From Sphingomonas sp. (GTDB lineage: Bacteria > Pseudomonadota > Alphaproteobacteria > Sphingomonadales > Sphingomonadaceae): a DNA stretch of 64,000 nucleotides. Under the pieces are notes generated by a model. That model had not been told where the DNA came from. It did not search any database and was given only the letters and a program-made list of their open reading frames with translations. The translations under genes were made by a program, and so were the position numbers. This document shows, piece after piece, positions 29,495 through 39,108 of this stretch (position 1 is the stretch's first letter; every line of letters starts with the position of its first letter). The stretch spans positions 162,598 through 226,597 of the forward strand of contig NZ_JANINP010000002.1 of assembly GCF_024508665.1 (NCBI RefSeq), given 5' to 3'.

Positions 29495-29523
29495 GCCGTA
29501 ATGGAATGGTTTGATACCCCACT

Positions 29524-29681
29524 ATCACCCTCACCCTTGCGGCGCTTCGCGCCTCCCTCCCGTGTTGGGTCGGCCATGCCCCCGGCATGGCCTAAACAGC
29601 GCGGGGCGCTGTTTACCCAACACGCCCATTGGGAGAGGGAAGGGGCCCGCCGCCTCATGCGGTGGGAAGGGTGAGGGTGAT
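29524..29681. repeat. Four-arm inverted-repeat element (cloverleaf-like)
   Basis: The outer arms ATCACCCTCACCCTT (29524-29538) and AAGGGTGAGGGTGAT (29667-29681) pair perfectly over 15 bp. Inside, CGTGTTGGGT (29561-29570) pairs with ACCCAACACG (29615-29624). That stem encloses two perfect hairpins: GGCCATGCC-CCC-GGCATGGCC (29572-29592) and TAAACAGCGC-GGG-GCGCTGTTTA (29593-29615). The element lies between convergent genes. It has no reading frame of note and looks like an intergenic repetitive element that may end both transcripts. Confidence 0.7.
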
Positions 29682-29736
29682 CGGATCAGGTCAAATTCAC
29701 TCGCTTCGGGAATTGGAAACCAGCGCCGCCCGAATC

Positions 29737-30537
29737 TCAGATCGCGACGCGGCGCGCCAGATCGGTGCGCTTGGCTTCCACCTCGGCGCGGGCACGTTCG
29801 AAGGCGTCGCTTTCGGTCGCCTTGAGCAAGCCCTCGATCACGCGCGCGAGATGGTCGCGCATGGCCTTGCGCGCCGCCTTGGGATTGCGCTCGCGCAATG
29901 CGGCGAGGATTGTCTGATGCTCGTCGATCCGCGGCACCACGCCGACGCTGCGCGCGCGTTCGAGCATGTGCTGGCATAGCGGCGAACGGGACCGCGCGTC
30001 CCACAAGGATTGGACCACGTCGACCACCGCAGAATTGCGCGTGGCGCGCGCGATCGTCAGATGGAATTCGCGGTCGGCATGTTCGCCGCTGACATGTTCG
30101 AGATTCTCGCGCTCCATCTCGACGATCAGGCGCTCCAGCGTCGCGATCTCCTCGTCGGTGATGGACACTGCCGCCAGCGCCGCCGCCTCGGCTTCGAACA
30201 GCCGCCGCGCCTCGGTCAGCTCGAACGCACCGATATCGAGGCCGATCATCAGCGTGTCGGACGGCGGGTTGTCGGCGACGAAGATGCCCGAGCCATGGCG
30301 AGAATGGACCATCCCGATAACCTCGAGCGCGATCATCGCCTCGCGAATGGTCGGACGGCTGACTTTATATTGTTCGGCCAGTTCGCGTTCGGACGGAATA
30401 CGCTGTCCCGGCGTGAAATCGCCGCGCTGGATCGCGTCGGAAACCGCAGCCGCGACCTGCTGGTACAATTTGTGCCCATCGGGCTGGGTCGCGGTCGCCA
30501 GTTTCGCAACTGGCCTGATCAATCTTTGCGTCGGCAT
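29737..30537 (-). CDS. GntR-family regulator with FCD domain
   Basis: A 266-residue regulator. The winged helix (about 20-90) reads LYQQVAAAVSDAIQRGDFTP, SERELAEQYKVSRPTIREAM and HGSGIFV. The all-helical FCD ligand domain follows, with the metal-type Asp/His pattern (EHADREFHLTIAR, IDEHQTILAAL, MRDHLARVIEGLL). This subgroup includes UxuR, ExuR and DgoR, which sense sugar acids. It is divergent from a TonB receptor, and TGGTCTGACCA boxes lie in both nearby promoters. The ATG at 30537 is preferred over an upstream TTG. Confidence 0.9.
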   Translation of the reverse strand: MPTQRLIRPVAKLATATQPDGHKLYQQVAAAVSDAIQRGDFTPGQRIPSERELAEQYKVSRPTIREAMIALEVIGMVHSRHGSGIFVADNPPSDTLMIGLDIGAFELTEARRLFEAEAAALAAVSITDEEIATLERLIVEMERENLEHVSGEHADREFHLTIARATRNSAVVDVVQSLWDARSRSPLCQHMLERARSVGVVPRIDEHQTILAALRERNPKAARKAMRDHLARVIEGLLKATESDAFERARAEVEAKRTDLARRVAI

Positions 30538-30613
30538 AGCTGAGCTGAGTATTACCAATAGTCGGCTGGTCGAGCAACACCGCCCTCAGGCTGCACATGG
30601 CGTAACGCACCTA

Positions 30614-30646
30614 CTGTCAGACAATCTCTTGCATGTGGTCTGACCA
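30614..30646. promoter_or_regulatory. Paired GntR operator candidates between regulator and receptor
   Basis: TGGTCTGACCA (30636-30646) is a perfect palindrome around the central base. A weaker site, CTGTCAGACAA (30614-30624; TTGTCTGACAG on the other strand), lies 22 bases away centre to centre. Both sit in the 173-base divergent region, about 65-95 bases before the receptor start. Likely bound by the adjacent GntR protein. Confidence 0.55.
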
Positions 30647-30710
30647 TTTGGTAGCTCACCCAATTAACGCGGGCAGGAGACCCGCCGCTCAGATCAAGGG
30701 AGAAGGAAAA

Positions 30711-33056
30711 ATGCTTGGATTGCACACGTCCGTCGGTCGCGGCGCGCTAGCCCTTTCGCTCGCCTTCTGCGCGACGCCGGCGCTTGCGAGCGCAGATAAA
30801 GCGGCTGACCCCGCCCAAAGCACGCCGGACGCGGCGGCACCCCAGAGCAGCCCCGCTCCCACCAGCACGGAGTCGAACGAGCCGGTCCCGGGAGACATCA
30901 TCATCACTGCCCAGAAACGGTCGGAAAACATCCAGAAGGTGCCGCTGGCCGTCTCGGTGGTCAGCGAAGCGCAGCTAAAGGCGTCCGGCGTCACCCAGTT
31001 CCAGGATCTGGGCAAGATCGCCCCGTCGCTGACGGTCCGCCCAGCCGAGCATCCGGTCAACGCCAACGTCTCGCTGCGTGGCGTCGGCACGTTCGCGTTC
31101 GGCATCGGCGTCGAGCCGAGCGTTGCGGTCCTGGTCGATGAAGTCCCCCTAGCCTTTCAGGCGCGCGCCTTTACCGATCTGCCCGATGTCGAGCGCATCG
31201 AAGTGCTGCGCGGCCCGCAGAGCACGCTCTACGGCAAGTCGGCCTCAGCCGGCCTGATCAACATCATCACGCGCCAGCCGACCGACACATTCCACGCGCG
31301 GTTCAACGTGATGGGCACGACCGACAGCGAATATGGCGGCAATTTCAGCCTGTCCGGCCCGATCAGCGACCAATTGGGCTATGTCGTGTCGGCGAGCTAT
31401 TCGAACTGGGACGGCAATGTCCGCAACCTGTTCAACGGCAAGAAAGTGAATGGGCGCGAGGCATTCAACACCCGCGGCAAGCTGCGCTGGGAACCGGCGT
31501 CGAACGTCACCATCACGTTGTCGGGCAATTACCTCAACGGCAACACCACGGTCGGGCGTCCTTTCATCCGGATGGACCCGGCCGCGTTGCTCCGCGGTAC
31601 GGCGGGCCAAACCCAGGCGGTGACGATGCCCGGCGTCACGATCAGCCCGGACAATCAGGACATCAGCAACAATTACAATTCGCGGACGAAATATGAAGGC
31701 GGCGGCGGGTCGCTGCGCGGAGAAGTGGGTCTGGGCGACCTCACGCTCGTGTCGATCACATCGTACGACAAGTTCCGGCTCGACGATTATCTCGACCATG
31801 ACGACACGTCGTCGACCGCTCCGATCGGCAGCAACATCCAGGTCGGCCAGTTTCATTCGAAACTGTTTACCCAGGAAGTTCGCCTGCTCTCGTCCAGCGC
31901 CAAGCCGTTCCGCTATACGCTGGGGGCCTATTACGCGAACGTGAAGTTCGAACGCCCGTTCATGCGGGGCCCGGCCTTCTCCCTGGCCAATTGGTATGCG
32001 ACGTCGAAATCGGAGCAGATCGCCGGCTTCGCGCAGATCGACTGGGAGATCGTTCCGCACCTCATCCTGACCGGTGGAGGACGCGTTCAGAATGAGAAGG
32101 TCTCCTATACCTTCCAGGACAACCGCGCGGCTCCCGGCGCGCAATTCTTCAGCGGCAGCGCGTCCGACACCGCGGGCACGTACCGGATCAGCGGGCGGTA
32201 CGAATTCACCCCCGACCTGATGGCCTTCGCTACCTATTCGACCGGATACAAAGGACAGACCTACGATCTCACCACCGGTTTCAACCAGGCTCGTGCAAAC
32301 GCGGGACCGATCAAGCCGGAACGCTCACGCGACAAGGAAATCGGCATCCGTGCGCAGGTGCTCGATCGCAGGGTGACGCTCAACCTCACCTATTTCGACA
32401 CCAATTATAAGAACCTGCAGGCGCAGACGATCGAAACCTTGTCGGACGGGACAACCAATTTCCGCCTGACCAACGTCGGCGGTCTCAATACCAAGGGCGT
32501 CGAGTTCGACAGCGCGGCGCGGATCGGCCAAGACTTCAACCTGACGGCGTCGGTCGCCTATCTCGATGCCAAATACACATCCTACGCGAAGGCCCAATGC
32601 TATCCGTTGCAGACGCCATCTCAAGGATGCGTCGCTGCGGTGCCGGCCACGCCAACGACCCCGGCGCAGCCTGCCTATCAAGTGCTGACCGGAGCACGCG
32701 CGATCCAGGCGCCCAAATGGAAATTCTCCGTGGGAGCCGGTTATTCGCCGTCGCTGGGCGGCAATCTGAAGGGTGTGGCACAGGCCAACTGGCAATATCA
32801 GAGCAGCGTCTATTACGTCGCCGAAGATCCTCAGACGTTCCAGAAAGCCTATAGCATCGTCAACGTCGGTCTCGGCGTCCGCGACAAGGACCGCAAATGG
32901 GAAGTCGTCGCGTTCGTCAACAACCTGTTCGACGTCCAATATTACCCTGCGCTGGTCAACACGGCGGGCAATTTCGGCAGCAAGATCGCAACCCAGGCGC
33001 TGCTGCCGCGCGACTTCCGTCGCTATGGCGGTCTGCGGCTCGGCGTGAACTTCTGA
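30711..33056 (+). CDS. TonB-dependent receptor (second)
   Basis: A 781-residue outer-membrane receptor. AAGGGAGAAGG precedes the ATG; the signal peptide ends at about residue 26 (ALAS). The plug has IIITAQKRSENIQKVPLAVS, LRGVGTFAFGIGVEPSVAVL, DLPDVERIEVLRGPQSTLYG and SASAGLINIITRQP; the barrel ends RLGVNF. This is the shorter sphingomonad receptor type with broad substrates. In this operon (hydrolase, UxuA, beta-glucuronidase) it probably brings in a glucuronide or glucuronate-containing oligosaccharide. Confidence 0.92.
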   Translation: MLGLHTSVGRGALALSLAFCATPALASADKAADPAQSTPDAAAPQSSPAPTSTESNEPVPGDIIITAQKRSENIQKVPLAVSVVSEAQLKASGVTQFQDLGKIAPSLTVRPAEHPVNANVSLRGVGTFAFGIGVEPSVAVLVDEVPLAFQARAFTDLPDVERIEVLRGPQSTLYGKSASAGLINIITRQPTDTFHARFNVMGTTDSEYGGNFSLSGPISDQLGYVVSASYSNWDGNVRNLFNGKKVNGREAFNTRGKLRWEPASNVTITLSGNYLNGNTTVGRPFIRMDPAALLRGTAGQTQAVTMPGVTISPDNQDISNNYNSRTKYEGGGGSLRGEVGLGDLTLVSITSYDKFRLDDYLDHDDTSSTAPIGSNIQVGQFHSKLFTQEVRLLSSSAKPFRYTLGAYYANVKFERPFMRGPAFSLANWYATSKSEQIAGFAQIDWEIVPHLILTGGGRVQNEKVSYTFQDNRAAPGAQFFSGSASDTAGTYRISGRYEFTPDLMAFATYSTGYKGQTYDLTTGFNQARANAGPIKPERSRDKEIGIRAQVLDRRVTLNLTYFDTNYKNLQAQTIETLSDGTTNFRLTNVGGLNTKGVEFDSAARIGQDFNLTASVAYLDAKYTSYAKAQCYPLQTPSQGCVAAVPATPTTPAQPAYQVLTGARAIQAPKWKFSVGAGYSPSLGGNLKGVAQANWQYQSSVYYVAEDPQTFQKAYSIVNVGLGVRDKDRKWEVVAFVNNLFDVQYYPALVNTAGNFGSKIATQALLPRDFRRYGGLRLGVNF

Positions 33057-33103
33057 TGGCAAGGCGGGGCGCGCGCCGCCCCGTCGCTTCGAGTGGGCGT
33101 GGC

Positions 33104-34417
33104 ATGATGGTTCGTTTTGCGCTGCCGATGGCGATGGCGGGGGCCGCGGCGCTGCTCGTGGCGGCAGACTCGCCGGGCCAGGACGTACCTGCGAGGCCGG
33201 ACGTCGATGCTCCGGAACTCGCCGCGCTCGGCCCACATCCGGTAGGTGTCGCCGATGCCGAATTCGTCCAGCCCGGTCAGGCCGATCCGCTTGAGGGCAA
33301 GGAGCGGCCAGAGGTCGTCGACCGACGCCTGGCGCTCAAAATCTGGTATCCGGCCGCCGCACCGGGGAAAGGAACGATCTATCACTCGGCATTGCCGGGC
33401 GAGAACGGAAAGGCTGTGTCCTTCTCCGTCTCCGGCATCGCATCGCCCGGCGCGGCTGCCGCCTGGGGCAAGTTCCCGCTCGTCATCCTCGCCCACGGCT
33501 ACAGCAACACGCCGGTGGTGCTGTCCTGGCTCGGCGAGAACCTTGCCAGCAAGGGCTATGTCGTCGTCGCGCCGGACTTTCGCGATCCACCAATCACCAT
33601 CCGTACCGCCGCGGCGGCGGCCGGACCGCTCGCCCGGCGGCCGCTCGATATCGCCTTCGTCGCCGCCGAGGCGCAGCGCCGCGCCCGCGCGGGGCTGGGG
33701 CCGCTCGCGACCGCCGATGCCGATCGGACGGTGCTGATCGGCTATTCGATGGGCGGCTATGGCGTGCTCACCGCCGCCGGCGCGCCGCTCGACCCAGGCC
33801 TGGCCGGCGCAACACGCAATGTGCTTGCCCCCTATGTCGCCAACGGATCCAAGGCGGGAGAGCTCAAGGTTGCCGGGCTGAAAGCGGTGGTGGCGATATC
33901 GCCGCCCATGGCGCTTCGCGGCACCAATATGTGGGCTGCCCCCGGCGTCGCCGCGATCCGCGCGCCGACCTTGTTCATCGTCGGCAGCCAGGACCATGTC
34001 GTCGGCTACGATCCCGGCGTACGGACCTTGTTCGCGCAAGAGGTCCACGCGCCGCGCTATCTGCTGACGTTTCGCGAGGCAGCGCACAGCATCGCGCTGA
34101 TCGGTGCGCCGCCCGAGATGCGCGGATCCTTCTGGGACATGGATTGGTTCGAGGACGCCGTATGGCGCAAGGACCGGCTGATGGCGATCGAGACACATTT
34201 CATCACCGCCTTCCTCGATCGCCACGTCAAGGACGATGCCGCCAAAGCAGCCTATATCGACGGGCTGACACCCAATTCCAACGACGGAACCTGGCCAGGC
34301 GCGCCGCCCGGGCGTTATTCGGGATACAGCCCCGGACCGCCCGCCGCGACTTTGTGGAGGGGCTTTCAGCCCAACAAGGCATCGGGAATGTCGTTCGAAT
34401 TCAGGCCGGCCGAATAA
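33104..34417 (+). CDS. Secreted alpha/beta hydrolase
   Basis: A 437-residue protein with a signal peptide ([17 protein letters not shown]). The fold shows [12 protein letters not shown] (oxyanion region), [13 protein letters not shown] and the nucleophile elbow [10 protein letters not shown], then [15 protein letters not shown] with the likely acid Asp and [10 protein letters not shown] with the likely His. It resembles dienelactone-hydrolase and PAF-acetylhydrolase-type esterases. In this operon an esterase that removes acyl or ester groups from uronate sugars is plausible but unproven. An alternative ATG at 33056 overlaps the receptor stop (TGATG) and adds 16 residues. Confidence 0.82.
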   Translation: MMVRFALPMAMAGAAALLVAADSPGQDVPARPDVDAPELAALGPHPVGVADAEFVQPGQADPLEGKERPEVVDRRLALKIWYPAAAPGKGTIYHSALPGENGKAVSFSVSGIASPGAAAAWGKFPLVILAHGYSNTPVVLSWLGENLASKGYVVVAPDFRDPPITIRTAAAAAGPLARRPLDIAFVAAEAQRRARAGLGPLATADADRTVLIGYSMGGYGVLTAAGAPLDPGLAGATRNVLAPYVANGSKAGELKVAGLKAVVAISPPMALRGTNMWAAPGVAAIRAPTLFIVGSQDHVVGYDPGVRTLFAQEVHAPRYLLTFREAAHSIALIGAPPEMRGSFWDMDWFEDAVWRKDRLMAIETHFITAFLDRHVKDDAAKAAYIDGLTPNSNDGTWPGAPPGRYSGYSPGPPAATLWRGFQPNKASGMSFEFRPAE

Positions 34418-34457
34418 TCGACCCGCAAACATCACCATTCAGGAGCAGTTAGCGAAG

Positions 34458-35642
34458 ATGTTCATGACTCAGACGATGCGCTGGTTCGGGCCCGACGACC
34501 CCGTGTCGCTCAGGGATATCCGTCAGGCCGGCGCGAGCGAAGTCGTGACCGCGCTGCACGAAATACCCAATGGAGCAATCTGGCCGTGCGACGCGATTGC
34601 CGCGCGCAAGCGGATGATCGAGGAAGCGGGGCTCGGCTGGACCGTGGTCGAGAGCCTTTCCGTACATGAGGAGATCAAGACCCGCGGACGCGATTGGGAT
34701 CGGTTGATCGAGCAATATCGCGAGAGCCTGCGCAACCTGGCGGCCAGCGGGATCGGCGTGGTCACCTATAATTTCATGCCGGTGCTCGATTGGACCCGGA
34801 CCGATCTGGCCTGGCCGATGCCTGATGGTGCAATGGCCCTGAGGTTCGAGCTCGAATCGGTCGCGGCGTACGATCTCCATATCCTGCGACGTCCCGGCGC
34901 CGAACGGGATTATGCACCCGACATGGTCGAGGCAGCCGCGCGCCGTTTCCGGGCGATGGACGAGAGCATACGCGCCACCTTGGCGCAGACGATCATCGCG
35001 GGACTGCCGGGAAGCGAAGAGAGCTTCACCGCGACCGAATTTCTGGCGGCGATCCATAACTATGCCGATATCGGCCCCGACCAGCTGCACGAAAATCACG
35101 TCGCCTTTCTCCAAGCGGTCTGCCCCGTCGCCGACGAATTGGGCATCCGGCTCGTCGTCCATCCGGACGACCCGCCCTTTCCCATCTTCGGCCTGCCGCG
35201 CGTGGTCAGCACCGAGGCGGACGTCGCCGATCTCTTTGCTCGCGTGCCGAACCGGTCGAACGGGCTTTGCTTTTGCGCCGGATCGTTCGGCGTGCGGCCC
35301 GACAACGACCTGCCCGGCATGGTCGAGCGGCTGGGCGACCGTATCGGCTTTCTCCATCTGCGGTCGGTGCAGCGAGAGACCAACGGCGCGTTTCACGAGG
35401 CAGCACATCTCGAAGGCGATGCCAACATGACCGCGATCGTCGGCGCGGTGCACGCGCTGCAGCGCCGGACCGGGCGTTCGATCCCGATGCGTCCCGACCA
35501 CGGCCACCAGATGCTCGACGACCTGACCAAGCGGACCAACCCGGGCTACTCGCTGCTCGGACGCATGCGCGGACTGGCCGAGCTTCGCGGGCTCGAGCGG
35601 GGCATCGCGTTCGCGCGCGGCAACGACAAGACAACAAACTGA
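34458..35642 (+). CDS. uxuA: Mannonate dehydratase
   Basis: A 394-residue cytoplasmic enzyme of the UxuA family. It starts [23 protein letters not shown] (in two parts) and contains [59 protein letters not shown] and MRPDHGHQM, all standard for UxuA with its metal-binding His, Cys and Asp residues. It converts D-mannonate to 2-keto-3-deoxygluconate in glucuronate breakdown. The partner genes uxaC and uxuB are not in this window. AGGAG lies 12 bases upstream of the ATG. Confidence 0.95.
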   Translation: MFMTQTMRWFGPDDPVSLRDIRQAGASEVVTALHEIPNGAIWPCDAIAARKRMIEEAGLGWTVVESLSVHEEIKTRGRDWDRLIEQYRESLRNLAASGIGVVTYNFMPVLDWTRTDLAWPMPDGAMALRFELESVAAYDLHILRRPGAERDYAPDMVEAAARRFRAMDESIRATLAQTIIAGLPGSEESFTATEFLAAIHNYADIGPDQLHENHVAFLQAVCPVADELGIRLVVHPDDPPFPIFGLPRVVSTEADVADLFARVPNRSNGLCFCAGSFGVRPDNDLPGMVERLGDRIGFLHLRSVQRETNGAFHEAAHLEGDANMTAIVGAVHALQRRTGRSIPMRPDHGHQMLDDLTKRTNPGYSLLGRMRGLAELRGLERGIAFARGNDKTTN

Positions 35643-35659
35643 AAACGGGAGAGCGGAAC

Positions 35660-37558
35660 GTGCAGATGGCAAGGATAATCCGGCGCCTGATCGCCGCGGC
35701 GATGGTCTGTGCCGCGCCGGCGATGGCGCAGCAGGTGGCGCCTCCCCCGACGCTGCCGCTGGCGACGGTTAAGACCAGCCCGCTGCTCGTCTCGGCCGAC
35801 ATGCGCGACGGGCTCGATCTGTCGGGGCCATGGCATTATTCGATCGATCCGTTCCGCGCCGGCCTTGCCGGTTTTCACGGCGAAATGCCCGGCGACAGCC
35901 AGCTGCGCTATCTCGACCTCGACGTCGCCAAGGCGATGAAGGACGACAATCGCGCGATGTACGAGTTCGACATGGCGCGCTCGCCCGTCACTACCCTGCC
36001 CTCGTCCTGGCTGACCGAAGCGCCCGACCTTCGCTATTATCAGGGACTGATGTGGTACCAGCGCACGTTCGCCGCGCCGGCGAACCACAAGGGCCGCTAT
36101 TTCCTGCGCTTCGGCGCGGCCAATTATGCGACTTTCGTCTATCTCAACGGCAAGGCGATCGGCCGCCACGAAGGCGGCTTCACTCCCTTCGCGTTCGAAG
36201 TGACGAACCTGCTACGCGACGGCGACAATCAGATCACCGTCGGGGTGGATTCGCAGGCGACCGAAGCGACCGTGCCGCCGCCGGTCACCGATTGGGAGAA
36301 TTATGGCGGGATCACCCGGCCGGTTCGGCTGATCGCGACGCCCGATACCTATGTCGACGATGCCTGGGTGCGCCTGACCCGCGACGGCAAGATCGCTGTC
36401 GATGCCCATCTCGACGGAGCGCAGGCGGCCAATCACGCCATTCGGCTGAAGATCGCGGGACTAGGCCTCGACCTCGCCGGCACCACCGATGCCAAGGGCG
36501 ACTGGCGCGCGACGGTCGCCGCGCCCCGCGCTTTGATCCGCTGGTCGCCGGAACAGCCCAAACTCTATGACGTCTCGATCAGCTCGGGCGACGACCAATG
36601 GCGCGACCGGATCGGCTTCCGCACGATCGAGGTGCGCGGCCCCGACGTGCTGCTCAACGGCAAGCCCCTCTTCCTGCGCGGCATCTCGCTGCACGAGGAG
36701 GAACTCGGCACCGACCCGACCCGCGCGATGACACCCGCCGCCGCGCGCGCGCTGCTCAGCGAGATCAAGGACGGGCTGCACGGAAATTACGTCCGCCTCG
36801 CCCATTATCCGCATTCCGAGGTGATGACCCGGCTGGCCGACGAGATGGGCATCATCGTGTGGAGCGAAGTGCCGGTCTATTGGCGCGTCGCGTGGAGCAA
36901 TCCCGATACGCTGGCGACCGCGCGCAACATGGTCGCGGAGAACATCATTCGCGACCGCAACCGCGCCTCGATCGCGATTTGGAGCGTTGCCAACGAAACC
37001 CCGGTGACCGATGCGCGCAACACGTTCCTGCGCACACTGGTCAGCGACGTGCGCAAGCTCGACGACACGCGGCTGGTCAGCGCCGCGTTGCTCACAGAGC
37101 GCTCCCAAGGTCCGGACGGCAAACCGGTCATCGCCATGGCCGACCCACTCGCCGACGCCTTGGATGTGGTCGCGATCAACACCTATTTCGGCTGGTACAC
37201 GCCTGACCGGCTGGACGACCTGGCCAGCTTCTCGTTCCGCGTTCCCGCCAACAAGCCGCTGATCTTTTCCGAATTCGGCGCCGACGCCAAGGCGGGATTC
37301 CATGATCCGCGCGCGCTGCCGGAAAAATTCTCCGAGGAATATCAGGCGGAGTTCTACCGCAAGACTTTGGGCATGGTCGATCGCATTCCGACATTGCGCG
37401 GCATGTCGCCGTGGATCCTGAAGGACTTCCGCTCACCGCGACGGCAGAATCCGGAGTTCCAGCAGGGCTGGAACCGCAAGGGCCTGATCTCCGAAACGGG
37501 TCAGCGCAAACAGGCGTTTGCCGTGCTGGCGGGTTATTATGAAGGCAAGGAACGCTGA
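35660..37558 (+). CDS. Secreted GH2 beta-glucuronidase
   Basis: A 632-residue protein. The GTG start follows GGGAGAG; a signal peptide (RRLIAAAMVCAAPAMAQ) directs it to the periplasm. GH2 layout: jelly roll (DLSGPWHYSIDPF, RYFLRFGAANYATFVYLNGK, WENYGGITRPVRLI), Ig domain and barrel with FLRGISLHEEE, acid/base Glu446 in SVANETP and nucleophile Glu538 in FSEFGADA. The stretch GFHDP...FSEEYQAEFY is the classical beta-glucuronidase end. It releases glucuronate that UxuA's pathway consumes. Being last in the receptor operon fits periplasmic action after uptake. Confidence 0.88.
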   Translation: MQMARIIRRLIAAAMVCAAPAMAQQVAPPPTLPLATVKTSPLLVSADMRDGLDLSGPWHYSIDPFRAGLAGFHGEMPGDSQLRYLDLDVAKAMKDDNRAMYEFDMARSPVTTLPSSWLTEAPDLRYYQGLMWYQRTFAAPANHKGRYFLRFGAANYATFVYLNGKAIGRHEGGFTPFAFEVTNLLRDGDNQITVGVDSQATEATVPPPVTDWENYGGITRPVRLIATPDTYVDDAWVRLTRDGKIAVDAHLDGAQAANHAIRLKIAGLGLDLAGTTDAKGDWRATVAAPRALIRWSPEQPKLYDVSISSGDDQWRDRIGFRTIEVRGPDVLLNGKPLFLRGISLHEEELGTDPTRAMTPAAARALLSEIKDGLHGNYVRLAHYPHSEVMTRLADEMGIIVWSEVPVYWRVAWSNPDTLATARNMVAENIIRDRNRASIAIWSVANETPVTDARNTFLRTLVSDVRKLDDTRLVSAALLTERSQGPDGKPVIAMADPLADALDVVAINTYFGWYTPDRLDDLASFSFRVPANKPLIFSEFGADAKAGFHDPRALPEKFSEEYQAEFYRKTLGMVDRIPTLRGMSPWILKDFRSPRRQNPEFQQGWNRKGLISETGQRKQAFAVLAGYYEGKER

Positions 37559-37562
37559 GTGC

Positions 37563-37613
37563 GACGCGGCGATCGGTCGTGCCGCGCAAGGGAGCGCCGG
37601 CGATCGTCGCGTC
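37563..37613. terminator. Probable bidirectional terminator
   Basis: Arms GACGCGGCGATCG (37563-37575) and CGATCGTCGCGTC (37601-37613) pair at 12 of 13 positions across a 25-base GC-rich centre, between the convergent beta-glucuronidase and aldolase genes. No T-run. Confidence 0.4.
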
Positions 37614-38238
37614 AGCCTAGCGCGGCGACGAAAGCGCGGGCATTGGCACCAACCTCCGCCGCCGTCAGGCCCGGTTTGTAGAGCGCCGAGCCGAGACCGA
37701 AGCCCGCCGCGCCCGCCTGGCGCCAAGGGGCCATACCTTCAGGCACGATGCCGCCTACCGGCAGCACGCGCAGCTCGCTCGGCAGGATCGCCCGCATCGC
37801 CTTGAGCACCGCCGGACTGGCGGCTTCGGCCGGAAACAGCTTGAGCGCCGTCGCGCCGGCATCGAGGGCGGCGAGCGCCTCGCTCGGCGTGGCGATACCG
37901 GGTAGCGACACCAGGCCGGCTGCCGCACTCGCTCGAATCACGTCGACATTGGTGTTGGGCGAGATCACCATCCGCCCGCCGGCGTCGCGCATCGCCGCGA
38001 CTTGGCCGACGGTCAGCACGGTGCCGGCGCCGATCATCGCCCGGTCTCCCAGCGCGTCGACCAAGCGGGCGACGCTGTCGAGCGGATCGGGGGAGTTCAT
38101 CGGCACCTCGATCAGCGTGAAGCCGGCCGCGACCAGTTCCTCGCCAATCCCGACGACTTCATCAGGCCGCACGCCACGCAGGATGGCGATCAGCGGACAG
38201 GAAGCGAAAGCGGCGTCGAAAGCGGCAAGCGAAGTCAC
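37612..38238 (-). CDS. dgoA: 2-dehydro-3-deoxy-6-phosphogalactonate aldolase
   Basis: A 208-residue class I aldolase of the KDPG/KDPGal family. LIAILRGVRPDEV carries the conserved Arg, LIEVPMNSPDPLDSVARL is the DgoA-like variant of the substrate loop, IGAGTVLT follows, and LKLFPAEAASPAVLKAM holds the Schiff-base Lys. It cleaves 2-keto-3-deoxy-6-phosphogalactonate to pyruvate and glyceraldehyde 3-phosphate. The GTG start overlaps the kinase stop (GTGA). It is the last gene of the operon. Confidence 0.93.
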   Translation of the reverse strand: MTSLAAFDAAFASCPLIAILRGVRPDEVVGIGEELVAAGFTLIEVPMNSPDPLDSVARLVDALGDRAMIGAGTVLTVGQVAAMRDAGGRMVISPNTNVDVIRASAAAGLVSLPGIATPSEALAALDAGATALKLFPAEAASPAVLKAMRAILPSELRVLPVGGIVPEGMAPWRQAGAAGFGLGSALYKPGLTAAEVGANARAFVAALG

Positions 38239-39104
38239 GAGAGAGAAGCTCCTATCCGGGAAATACCGGCGACGAACGCCGTGTGGCTGTCGATAATCAT
38301 CGCGGCCCGTCCGTTGACCTCGATCGCTTCGGCGTAGAGGCCACCAAGCACCGGGTCGGCCAGAATATAGGCGGTCTCGAACGGATTTTCCGCAACGCGC
38401 GCGGCGACGTCCGCGCCGATGATCAGACCGCTGGCGAAGGAAGCGGCGTCGGCGTCGTCGCGCAGGCCGAGCAGTTTCGCCGCGCGGATGCCGAAGAGCG
38501 ACGCGGTCAAATCGCGCTTTGCGCCTTCGCGAACACCATCGCGGAAAGCGTCGCCCGGCACGACATCGGCGGTCAACTGCGCCGACAGGATGCCATGAGC
38601 ACGGACCAGAGCGAACAATTCGCCGGTCATCGCCGTGGTGAAGCGCGCGATGCGCGATCCCGCCATCTCGACCCATTTGCAATGCGTGCCGGGCTGGACG
38701 AGCAACGCGTCCGAAGGCGCCAGTTCGGCCGCGACGGCGCCCAGCAATTGCACTTCCTCCCCACGCATGACGTCGCCGCGCGTGCCGTCGCTGAACGACA
38801 CGCCCGGGACGATCGCGGTGCGCTCGTCGATGCGCAGCAGGTTCCGGCTGAGGTCGTCGAGGCCGGCAGGTGCCGGAACGTACGGCGCCTCGCGCCAGCC
38901 GATCGTCGACCCCACCATACCCGCCATCAGCACCGGCAGGTCGCCGAACCGCGCACGGATTGCCTCCAGCTCGCCGGCAAAGTCGCTCACCGCGGTGACG
39001 CCGAGTGCATCGCGCTCCGTCGCCACCACGGCGCCGTCCTCGATCCGATAGACGCGCCGGTTGGTCGTACCCCAGTCGATGGCCAGGAATGGATGCGCGC
39101 TCAT
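38235..39104 (-). CDS. dgoK: 2-dehydro-3-deoxygalactonokinase
   Basis: A 289-residue kinase. The N-terminus FLAIDWGTTNRRVYRI is the DgoK signature; MAGMVGSTIGWREAPYVP, VPGVSF, MRGEEVQLLGA and QPGTHCKWVEM follow as expected. It phosphorylates 2-keto-3-deoxygalactonate. The gene starts 4 bases after the symporter stop and is coupled to the aldolase, so the three are one transcript. Confidence 0.93.
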   Translation of the reverse strand: MSAHPFLAIDWGTTNRRVYRIEDGAVVATERDALGVTAVSDFAGELEAIRARFGDLPVLMAGMVGSTIGWREAPYVPAPAGLDDLSRNLLRIDERTAIVPGVSFSDGTRGDVMRGEEVQLLGAVAAELAPSDALLVQPGTHCKWVEMAGSRIARFTTAMTGELFALVRAHGILSAQLTADVVPGDAFRDGVREGAKRDLTASLFGIRAAKLLGLRDDADAASFASGLIIGADVAARVAENPFETAYILADPVLGGLYAEAIEVNGRAAMIIDSHTAFVAGISRIGASLS

Positions 39105-39108
39105 GCCC

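Noticed and set aside
29495..29736. Insertion-sequence remnant
   Set aside because: The inverted repeats are nested and symmetrical with no transposase fragment and no target duplication visible; an intergenic repeat fits better.
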